Origin: an uncultured bacterium
Lineage (GTDB): Bacteria > Bacillota > Clostridia > Oscillospirales > Acutalibacteraceae
Direction of reading: 5' to 3'
Length of the DNA stretch: 5,542 nucleotides
Assembly: GCA_945949625.1 (NCBI GenBank)
Contig: CAMFFI010000087.1
Span: forward strand, 1 to 5,542
The position numbers and the translations under genes were made by a program. Under the pieces are notes generated by a model. That model saw only the letters and a list, made by a program, of their open reading frames with translations, did not search any database and had not been told where the DNA came from. Below are positions 1 through 4,797 of the stretch, piece by piece. Within the stretch, counting starts at the first letter, position 1, and each line of letters opens with the position of its first letter.

Positions 1-116
1 TCAACTACTCCTTCACCTGCATCAAGTACTACAATAAATGCAAGTACAAGCAAAAGCACCGCTTTTATAAATCCGCTGATGGGCAATGAATCAAACATTG
101 TGAATAAATTATTCAT
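1..116 (-). CDS. N-terminus of a small membrane protein, cut by the left edge
   Basis: An open frame reads leftward from ATG at 116 and runs off the window after 38 codons. It begins MNNLFTMFDSLPISGF and then has one hydrophobic segment (about residues 17-30, IKAVLLLVLAFIVV) followed by LDAGEGVV. The start is well supported: a ribosome site AAGGTG (130-125 on the minus strand) lies 8 bases upstream of the ATG. The opening (short amphipathic stretch, then a Leu/Val/Ala-rich helix) resembles the N-termini of clostridial MscS-like mechanosensitive channel proteins, but this is only an impression from about 30 residues. The residues after the helix (LDAGEGVV) do not obviously continue that pattern. 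The gene would be transcribed away from the two-component operon, possibly from the candidate promoter at 216-246. Function is unassigned. Confidence 0.55.
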   Translation of the reverse strand, partial: MNNLFTMFDSLPISGFIKAVLLLVLAFIVVLDAGEGVV

Positions 117-173
117 TTAACATACACCTTTCTGAATTCTAAACAGCATTTGTAAAATAAATCACCTTGCACA

Positions 174-189
174 GCGCCGTAAATGGCGC
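174..189. repeat. Small GC-rich hairpin in the leader of the left-edge gene
   Basis: GCGCC (174-178) and GGCGC (185-189) form a perfect 5-bp stem with a 6-base loop. If the candidate promoter at 216-246 is real, this hairpin lies in the untranslated leader, about 20 bases into the minus-strand transcript and about 57 bases before the ATG at 116. No T-run follows it, so it is not a terminator. A role in leader stability or regulation is conjecture. Confidence 0.35.
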
Positions 190-195
190 AATATA

Positions 196-213
196 AACGG
201 TTATAAAACCGTT
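196..213. promoter_or_regulatory. Operator-like inverted repeat AACGGTT-N4-AACCGTT
   Basis: Two perfect 7-bp arms, AACGGTT (196-202) and AACCGTT (207-213), flank the tetranucleotide ATAA. The repeat lies immediately downstream of the TATAAT at 221-216 (minus strand), so it would overlap the transcription start (about 209) of the left-edge gene. That is where repressors commonly bind. It could equally be a short RNA hairpin at the 5' end of that transcript. No regulator is identified. Confidence 0.4.
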
Positions 214-215
214 AA

Positions 216-246
216 ATTATACTTACCACCTCACAGATTTGGTTAA
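216..246 (-). promoter_or_regulatory. Candidate promoter for the left-edge membrane protein
   Basis: On the minus strand there is a perfect -10 box TATAAT (221-216). The best -35 is TTAACC (246-241, 4 of 6 matches to TTGACA) at a long 19-bp spacing, so the call depends mostly on the -10. It points towards the gene starting at 116 and would give a leader of about 90 bases containing the two inverted repeats at 196-213 and 174-189. The region is AT-rich, so a chance TATAAT is possible. Confidence 0.35.
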
Positions 247-314
247 AATAAATAAGCCGATAAACGCACTCAGTGTTACTACATTTTACGGCTTGTTATT
301 GTTATCATTAATAT

Positions 315-432
315 ACAACAGAAAGTGCAACAAAACTGCAACAAAAACAAGCGATTTTTATGTACAGTTTTAATAATTTGTATATAAAACCAAAATTTTA
401 CAACATTTGCGTATTTTGTTGCACTATGTTGT
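315..432. repeat. TGCAACAAAA repeat cluster (two direct, one inverted copy)
   Basis: The decamer TGCAACAAAA occurs at 326-335 and again at 337-346, an exact 11-bp period, and once inverted at 414-423. The first and inverted copies extend to a perfect 11-bp inverted repeat (GTGCAACAAAA at 325-335, its complement at 414-424) with further partial matches outward (ACAACA at 315-320, complement TGTTGT at 427-432). No coding role is visible. The 11-bp period equals about one helical turn and is the spacing used by SARP-type activators on their direct-repeat sites, so a binding site is possible. A fourth copy of the decamer occurs within the kinase gene (2543-2552), which warns that the motif is not very specific. 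Confidence 0.5.
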
Positions 433-509
433 TTATTATTGTAATCGGCAGACAGGTTGATATTGCAAGGCATTTTTGCACGACTGTTTCACATCAGTTT
501 CCAATATAG

Positions 510-550
510 AAAAAAGAACCGAAGTTTTGCACTGAAAACATCGATTCTTT
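510..550 (-). terminator. Rho-independent terminator of the two-component operon
   Basis: Read on the minus strand, 550-545 (AAAGAA) pairs with 518-513 (TTCTTT). A T-G wobble follows, then CGA/TCG (543-541 with 522-520), one mismatch, and GTTTT/AAAAC (539-535 with 528-524), around the loop CAGTGC (534-529). The stem ends in a run of Ts reaching 510. It begins 30 bases after the stop codon of the response regulator (580-582) and should end that transcript. Confidence 0.85.
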
Positions 551-579
551 CCTAAATTATAATTAATTTTAAATTCTAT

Positions 580-1377
580 TTACTTTTCCTGCAAAGGCGG
601 CAAAGACGCAGTTGTCATTTCTGCCCATGAATACTGCCTCATATACTCGCCTCTGTAATTATTCACTGCCCACATATTTCCCCGCAAAAATTCAAAATAA
701 TCACATTCAACCGCGTCAACCTTAAGGCTTATGGTGTTCCTGTTTTTAACAATAATATCTTCTGCACCAACCTTTGAAAGTGTATTTTTCAAATCATATA
801 TCAAATTACGCAGATTGCTTCGCTGTGAAATACTGTCGGGCTTATCCTCCCAAAGCACAGCCATAAGCTCTCCCATTGTGCAGGAGGTTCCTCTTCTGTC
901 GGTAAGATAAGCAAAAAGCTCTTTTGTTTTTTTTCTGTTAAAAATAAGCGGTTCACCGTTGATAAACACCTCAAAATTTCCAAAACAGTAAATTCGGATT
1001 TTTGATTTTGCACATATTTCAACCGGATGACGCAGGTTTTCCAAAGAATTCTTAATTTGAGCAACGTCTACAGGCTTAAGCAGATAATCGCTTGCATAAA
1101 GGCGAAAAGCGTCCATAGAATACTCTGAAAATCCCGTTACAAATATGATGTTTATGTTTTCGTTTATGTCCTTTAGCTGTTTTGCAAGCTCTAAGCCGGT
1201 CATTCCACGCATTTTTATATCTAAAAAAGCAATATCGCAGGAAACCCTGTCGGCAAAGCTGATTGCTTCAAGAGGCTGTCGAAAGCTGTATATTTCAGCA
1301 TTTGGTTCAGCTTCCTTAATTGTATTGACCAAAGCCTCCAACGCAAGCTTTTCGTCATCTACTGCAATAATATTCAT
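580..1377 (-). CDS. Response regulator with receiver and SARP/AfsR-like DNA-binding domain
   Basis: This 265-residue cytoplasmic protein is the output half of a two-component system. Residues 1-118 form a complete CheY-like receiver: acidic pocket D7-D8, predicted phospho-acceptor D53 (in FLDIKM), T81 (FVTGF) and K101 (LLKP). After a linker, residues 127-225 resemble the winged-helix DNA-binding domain of SARP/AfsR and OmpR-type regulators (IRIYCFGNFEVF, then FNRKKTKELFAYL, a helix-turn-helix core around 168-200, and a C-terminal hairpin). There is no full bacterial transcriptional activation (BTAD) domain; only a short tail with GEYMRQYSWAE follows. The start ATG is 1 base after the kinase stop (TGA-T-ATG), with GGGAGGG about 9 bases upstream inside the kinase gene, so translation is probably coupled. 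All receiver residues are present, so it should be phosphorylated by the adjacent kinase. Likely targets are the divergent ABC genes and its own operon. The DNA-binding domain is closely paralogous to that of the gene at 4798-5542. Confidence 0.9.
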   Translation of the reverse strand: MNIIAVDDEKLALEALVNTIKEAEPNAEIYSFRQPLEAISFADRVSCDIAFLDIKMRGMTGLELAKQLKDINENINIIFVTGFSEYSMDAFRLYASDYLLKPVDVAQIKNSLENLRHPVEICAKSKIRIYCFGNFEVFINGEPLIFNRKKTKELFAYLTDRRGTSCTMGELMAVLWEDKPDSISQRSNLRNLIYDLKNTLSKVGAEDIIVKNRNTISLKVDAVECDYFEFLRGNMWAVNNYRGEYMRQYSWAEMTTASLPPLQEK

Positions 1378-1378
1378 A

Positions 1379-2671
1379 TCAGCAACCCTCCCTGGGAATT
1401 TTCACCGTTACTGTTGTGCCTTTTCCAAGCTCACTTTCAATTTCAAGACTTCCGTTGCACATAAGCTCAAGACGGCTTCTTACATTGTCAATGCCAACGT
1501 GGGTTTCGTTATCATTAGAAATACTCTCTGTATCAAAGCCTGCCCCGTTGTCTGAAATTTCAATTTCAAAGCAGTCGTCAAGCTCTTTTGAAGATATTTT
1601 TACCATTCCCCCGTTAAGAGTATCTCCCACTCCGTGCTTAACTGCATTTTCAACAAGAGGTTGTACTGTAAGCGCAGGCAAAAAGAAATCTTGCGCCTGA
1701 ATATCATATACAATATCAAGCTCATCTTCAAAACGCATTTTTTCCAAAGCAAGATAGCTTTTGACGTGTGTCAGCTCATCAGCAAATGAAACAGGTGTTT
1801 CACGCCTTATGGACTCAAGATTTCCCCGCAGGTATTTTGAAAACTGACTGATTGCCTGCTTTGCCGCCTGAGCGTCCTTATCGCACAGGCAATATATGGA
1901 GGTAAGGACATTATACAAAAAATGGGGCTGTATCTGACTTAACATAATAGCCACCCTCATATCTGCATTTTCACGTTCCTGTGCGCAGAATTTATCCGTC
2001 TGATCATATAGAATAAAAAGAAACATAACAAACGCAGAAATAATCTGGGTAAAAATCGTTAAAAACAAACCATAGTAAAAAATTTGTATGGATAAAGCGA
2101 GCATAGGTAACATTAAATAAACTGTAAAAGCTATTTTTTCTTTTTTTGAAAGGCTTTTATGATAAACAGCAATAAAAATTGAATTGGCAATTACAGAAAT
2201 AATCGCACTAATCTGCGAAATCCAGAACCAGTTACCTCGATGATATACGTTATTATTATCAAAATAATAATACAAATTTGTGAACTGAGAAATAATAAGA
2301 ATCAAAACCTGAAGAATGAAATATGCAAAAACTACAATTCGCAGTTTATCTATATTCTTATTTTTGTTTTCATCAATGCAATAAAGCAAATACATAGTAA
2401 AAAGAAGTGACAGTAAATATCCGAAAAAGAATTCGCAAAAGTTAGTAATCCGGACAGAATAAAAGCCAAGAGTTCCCGGTGTTCCTTTAAATAGCAAGCC
2501 GCATATATTTGATGAAATATATGCCATAAGGCAAAGAAAAATTGCAACAAAATATCTGCTTGTCTTTTTATCTATTTTGGCACCTATGGAAACCGTTAAT
2601 ATTCCTAAAAAGCACAAAAGCAAACCGCATATCTCAACGGCAAGATTTATTACTCTTACTTGCTCAACCAT
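1379..2671 (-). CDS. LytS/YehU-type sensor histidine kinase, multi-TM
   Basis: This 430-residue membrane kinase has about seven hydrophobic segments in its N-terminal half (roughly 9-31, 41-60, 79-98, 110-129, 148-170, 178-198, 202-222) and no sizeable extracellular domain. That suggests sensing in or near the membrane. Residues 240-430 are the cytoplasmic kinase: the His_kinase (LytS-type) phospho-acceptor motif with H250 (QIQPHFLYN), the N-box (QPLVENAVKHG, E341-N342), G1 (DNGAGF, 374-379), a region equivalent to G2 (GIDNVRSRLEL, 393-403) and the final GKGTTVTVKIP. All key residues are intact. The ATG at 2671 is supported by AAAGGA 8 bases upstream and by a near-consensus promoter. It is the first gene of the operon, with the response regulator 1 base downstream. 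LytS-type kinases usually pair with LytTR regulators, so the SARP-like partner is less usual. The ligand is unknown; the divergent exporter suggests a membrane-active compound, which is inference. Confidence 0.93.
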   Translation of the reverse strand: MVEQVRVINLAVEICGLLLCFLGILTVSIGAKIDKKTSRYFVAIFLCLMAYISSNICGLLFKGTPGTLGFYSVRITNFCEFFFGYLLSLLFTMYLLYCIDENKNKNIDKLRIVVFAYFILQVLILIISQFTNLYYYFDNNNVYHRGNWFWISQISAIISVIANSIFIAVYHKSLSKKEKIAFTVYLMLPMLALSIQIFYYGLFLTIFTQIISAFVMFLFILYDQTDKFCAQERENADMRVAIMLSQIQPHFLYNVLTSIYCLCDKDAQAAKQAISQFSKYLRGNLESIRRETPVSFADELTHVKSYLALEKMRFEDELDIVYDIQAQDFFLPALTVQPLVENAVKHGVGDTLNGGMVKISSKELDDCFEIEISDNGAGFDTESISNDNETHVGIDNVRSRLELMCNGSLEIESELGKGTTVTVKIPREGC

Positions 2672-2723
2672 TCCTTCTATCCTTTCCCATTAAACAAACA
2701 TACAAATACACCTTAATGCTTAA

Positions 2724-2752
2724 ATTATATTACAATCAAAAATTAACGTCAA
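2724..2752 (-). promoter_or_regulatory. Sigma-A promoter of the kinase/regulator operon
   Basis: On the minus strand, TTGACG (2752-2747) and TATAAT (2729-2724) are separated by exactly 17 bp, which is 11 of 12 matches to consensus. Transcription should start near 2717, leaving a leader of about 45 bases before the kinase ATG at 2671. The -35 lies inside the left arm of the inverted repeat at 2741-2767, so a protein bound there would touch or block this promoter. Confidence 0.8.
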
Positions 2753-2838
2753 GTCGGATAAGAGCTTAAAAGAAGAATACAGCTTTAATAATGATTATGT
2801 ATTTTCACATTAAAAGCCTTATCCGTATGGCGTTAATT
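2741..2838. repeat. Long imperfect inverted repeat in the divergent promoter region
   Basis: Each arm is composite. Left: AATTAACG (2741-2748), 6 bases, CGGATAAG (2755-2762), one extra A, GCTT (2764-2767). Right, complementary in order: AAGC (2814-2817), CTTATCCG (2818-2825), 5 bases, CGTTAATT (2831-2838). Twenty base pairs match between the arms, with 46 bases between them. The region lies upstream of the kinase promoter on one side and about 100 bases upstream of the exporter promoter on the other, so it is probably not transcribed by either. Paired operator sites are therefore more likely than an RNA hairpin. The left arm covers the kinase -35. The midpoints of the CGGATAAG octamers are 63 bp apart, close to six helical turns. 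Confidence 0.65.
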
Positions 2839-2878
2839 ATATAATGCAGGTCAAATATAAAATACCAAATTTTGAATA

Positions 2879-2912
2879 TTTTTAAAAATTTTTAAAAATT
2901 TTAGAATTTTTT
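2879..2912. other. Phased A/T tracts (probable curved DNA or UP-like element)
   Basis: T5 (2879-2883), A5 (2884-2888), T5 (2889-2893), A5 (2894-2898) and T4 (2899-2902) alternate with a 10-bp period, followed by T6 (2907-2912). Such phased tracts usually bend DNA. They lie roughly 60-90 bp upstream of the expected start of the ABC operon, where bending or AT-rich contacts with RNA polymerase may aid transcription. That role is inference. Confidence 0.5.
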
Positions 2913-2933
2913 GAAATCCCCTTGAATTTGTCC

Positions 2934-2962
2934 CTGTTTTGTCTATATTGCTCTGCTATAAT
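2934..2962 (+). promoter_or_regulatory. Extended -10 promoter of the ABC transporter operon
   Basis: A perfect TATAAT (2957-2962) is preceded by TGC (2954-2956), giving an extended -10. The -35 is poor: only CTGTTT (2934-2939) sits at 17-bp spacing. Transcription should start near 2969, only about 17 bases before the ATPase ATG. A strong -10 with a weak -35 is typical of promoters needing an activator, which fits control by the divergent two-component system but does not prove it. Confidence 0.6.
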
Positions 2963-2970
2963 CACATCAA

Positions 2971-2977
2971 AAGGAGG
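2971..2977 (+). promoter_or_regulatory. Ribosome binding site of the ABC ATPase
   Basis: AAGGAGG, a near-perfect Shine-Dalgarno sequence, lies 8 bases before the ATG at 2986 and fixes that start. Confidence 0.85.
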
Positions 2978-2985
2978 CAACAAAA

Positions 2986-3900
2986 ATGGATTACATTTTA
3001 ACCACTAACAATCTTACAAAAAAATACGGCAGTAAAAATGCCGCAGACAAAATCAACATTCACGTTAAGCAAGGCGAAATATATGGACTTATCGGAAGAA
3101 ACGGTGCCGGAAAAACAACAATTCTCCGAATGCTAAGCGGTCTTTCAATTCCCACGGAAGGAAGCTACTCACTACTTGGTAAAACCGGAAAGGAATTAGA
3201 CGCTGAAAAATCGCATGTTGGAACGCTTATTGAAAATCCCGGACTTTACCCCAATTTATCCGCTTATGAAAACCTAAAGCTTAAATGCATCGCTATGGGC
3301 GTAAACAGCAAGGAATACATAAATAATCTGTTATCTCTTGTAGGTCTTGAAAACACAGGAAAGAAAAAGACAAGAAACTTTTCACTGGGTATGCGTCAAA
3401 GGCTCGGAATTGCTCTGGCACTTGCAGGGAATCCGAAAATTATTATTCTGGACGAGCCTATTAACGGTCTTGATCCCCAAGGCATTGTTGAAGTCAGAGA
3501 AATTCTTACAAAGCTAAGCAAAGAAAGAGGCATTACAATTATAATTTCAAGCCATATTCTTGACGAGCTTTCAAAAATTGCTAATTCATACGGAATTATT
3601 CACGAGGGCAAGCTTATTGACGAAATGACCTCACAACAGCTTGAGAAAAAGTGCGGAGAATATGTTTTCCTTAAAACAACCGACAATAAAAACGCTGAAA
3701 CTGTTTTGAAATCAATGGGTATCAGCAGCTATGACTATTTCGGCGAAGATACAATAAGAATTACCGAAAAAGTAACCGATACGGCGGTAATTGTTGAAAA
3801 GCTTGTTAAATCAGGCGTCGGAGTTAAGGAAATAGCCTTAAATTATCTTTCTCTTGAAGAATATTATCTTAAACTCACAGGAGGTCACCACAATGCTTAA
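2986..3900 (+). CDS. ABC transporter ATP-binding protein, BcrA/drug-export type
   Basis: This 304-residue cytoplasmic ATPase powers export through the permease encoded directly downstream. Motifs in order are Walker A GRNGAGKT (37-44), a Q-loop region where E83 replaces the usual glutamine (LIENPGLYP), signature FSLGMRQRL (132-140, in place of LSGGQ), Walker B IIILDEP with catalytic E157 (152-158), D-loop NGLDP (160-164) and H-loop H190. The glutamate in the Q-loop and the FSLGM signature are common in the BcrA-like branch and do not imply inactivation. A C-terminal regulatory extension of about 80 residues, ending LSLEEYYLKLTGG, is also typical of that branch. Known relatives export bacitracin, lantibiotics or other peptides, often as self-protection; the substrate here is not readable. 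It is the first gene of the plus-strand operon, divergent from the kinase, and overlaps the permease by 8 bases. Confidence 0.93.
   Translation: MDYILTTNNLTKKYGSKNAADKINIHVKQGEIYGLIGRNGAGKTTILRMLSGLSIPTEGSYSLLGKTGKELDAEKSHVGTLIENPGLYPNLSAYENLKLKCIAMGVNSKEYINNLLSLVGLENTGKKKTRNFSLGMRQRLGIALALAGNPKIIILDEPINGLDPQGIVEVREILTKLSKERGITIIISSHILDELSKIANSYGIIHEGKLIDEMTSQQLEKKCGEYVFLKTTDNKNAETVLKSMGISSYDYFGEDTIRITEKVTDTAVIVEKLVKSGVGVKEIALNYLSLEEYYLKLTGGHHNA
3879..3884 (+). promoter_or_regulatory. Ribosome binding site that decides the permease start
   Basis: AGGAGG lies 8 bases before the ATG at 3893. An in-frame upstream ATG at 3854 has no comparable site and would lie deeper inside the ATPase gene, so 3893 is preferred. 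Confidence 0.85.
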
Positions 3901-4717
3901 TTTAATTAAAATGGATATACACAGACTTTTTCATACAAAGTCCTTTAAAGTTGCAATTATCTTTTCCGCAATACTGTCTTTTGTGGGAATTGCCGTAGTT
4001 TCAGGTCTTTTGCTTATTTTTCAGGAAATGATGAAATCGCCTGAAAACGCCCAGGCACTTGCCACATTCCCCTTATTCGGCTGGCTTACAAACGGCGTTA
4101 CATTGCCGGAAATTGTTTTAACAGGCTTTAATGTATTAAGCCTTATGGTTTCCACAGTACTTACCGCTATTTTTATTAACTCGGAACAGGAAACAGGATA
4201 TATTAAAAATATTGCAGGACAGCTTTCAAACAGAGGAACAATGATTGTATCAAAGATTTGCACAATTGCCGTAATCAACCTTGTGATTTTTGCAATATAC
4301 ACAGGAATATCCTCACTTGCATGTATGTTATTCCTTCAGTTTGTTTTAAAATCAGGTTCGTTAACACCTTTATTAACAACACTTGCAATTAAGTTCCTGC
4401 TTTATATGGCTATTGACGCTATTATTCTTTTCATCTGCACACTTACAAAAAGCAAAGCGCTTTCTGTTGCAATCGGTGTAATTTTCGGTATCGGAATTTC
4501 AGGATTTTCTTACAGCATACTCGGCAATATTCTTAATCTTGTTTTCAAAACCACAAATATTAATCTTTCATTCTTCACTCCCGACGGAATGAACTCAATT
4601 CTTGCAATTAACTCTGAAGCAGATATTATAATTAAAGCAATTATTGTTGCTGTTATTTACATAGCAGGCTTTATGATTGCGTCAAGCCTTGTAATCAAAA
4701 AACGTGATGTAAGATAA
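3893..4717 (+). CDS. ABC-2 type transporter permease
   Basis: This 274-residue integral membrane protein forms the channel partner of the ATPase just upstream. Six hydrophobic segments are visible (about 19-43, 75-96, 121-150, 160-183, 187-212, 245-267). Both ends are basic and probably cytoplasmic (MLNLIKMDIHRLFHTK at the start, VIKKRDVR at the end). After the second segment comes EQETGYIKNI (98-107), matching the family's E-x3-G-x-I/V-K-N coupling motif that contacts the ATPase. Its start overlaps the ATPase stop by 8 bases (ATG at 3893, ATPase TAA at 3898-3900), so the two are translationally coupled. Only one permease gene is present, so a homodimer is likely. The family includes BcrB-, NatB- and LanE/G-like proteins; finer assignment is not possible here. 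A strong terminator follows. Confidence 0.9.
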   Translation: MLNLIKMDIHRLFHTKSFKVAIIFSAILSFVGIAVVSGLLLIFQEMMKSPENAQALATFPLFGWLTNGVTLPEIVLTGFNVLSLMVSTVLTAIFINSEQETGYIKNIAGQLSNRGTMIVSKICTIAVINLVIFAIYTGISSLACMLFLQFVLKSGSLTPLLTTLAIKFLLYMAIDAIILFICTLTKSKALSVAIGVIFGIGISGFSYSILGNILNLVFKTTNINLSFFTPDGMNSILAINSEADIIIKAIIVAVIYIAGFMIASSLVIKKRDVR

Positions 4718-4739
4718 TTTAAAAGCTGTAAATAAAGCC

Positions 4740-4776
4740 AAAACTGCCTTACAGGTATTTATGTAAGGCAGTTTTT
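4740..4776. terminator. Bidirectional Rho-independent terminator between convergent genes
   Basis: A perfect 14-bp stem (4740-4753 with 4762-4775, core ACTGCCTTACA) closes an 8-base loop GGTATTTA. On the plus strand it is followed by a T-run (4772-4776, then ATTATA) and ends the ABC operon 23 bases after its stop. On the minus strand the same stem ends in TTTT and an AT-rich sequence, so it can also end the convergent gene whose stop codon is at 4800-4798. Confidence 0.92.
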
Positions 4777-4797
4777 ATTATAGTCTATAAGTTTATA

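Larger units (their letters stand above)
117..579. other. Gene-free intergenic stretch with regulatory-looking structure
   Basis: No convincing coding region lies here. The longest frame (minus, 473 to 279, 64 codons) lacks a ribosome site, has an unusual composition and covers the repeat cluster, so it is taken as spurious. Going left to right, the stretch holds a ribosome site for the left-edge gene, a GCGCC/GGCGC hairpin (174-189), an operator-like inverted repeat (196-213), a candidate minus-strand promoter (216-246), a weak long-loop repeat AAGCCG/CGGCTT (254-259 and 289-294), the TGCAACAAAA repeat cluster (315-432), and the terminator of the two-component operon (510-550). Confidence 0.6.

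Noticed and set aside
1..120. Plus-strand open frame ending in TAA at 118-120 (Ser/Thr-rich C-terminus)
   Set aside because: It is open across the edge, but the opposite strand has an ATG with a well-spaced AAGGTG ribosome site and a membrane-helix pattern, and no terminator follows the plus-strand stop. The edge position prevents full exclusion.
254..294. AAGCCG/CGGCTT repeat as a terminator
   Set aside because: The stem is only 6 bp with a 29-base loop, and no proper T-run follows on either strand.
279..473. 64-codon minus-strand frame in the intergenic region
   Set aside because: No ribosome site lies before its ATG (upstream bases are CGTGCAAAA), its composition is odd with many Cys and Phe, and it overlaps the repeat cluster.
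1145..1700. Plus-strand open frames opposite the regulator and kinase
   Set aside because: They are antisense shadows of genes with complete conserved motifs and lack ribosome sites.
2741..2838. The inverted repeat as terminal repeats of a mobile element
   Set aside because: Only 46 bp lie between the arms, there is no transposase, and no target-site duplication was seen. A regulatory site fits the position better.
2831..2845. TATAAT at 2840-2845 as a second plus-strand promoter
   Set aside because: No acceptable -35 lies 16-18 bp upstream, and the region is AT-rich. The extended -10 at 2957-2962 is better placed for the ATPase gene.
3854..3892. Upstream in-frame ATG as the permease start
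   Set aside because: AGGAGG is placed for the ATG at 3893, and the extra 13 residues are polar and unlike ABC-2 permease N-termini.
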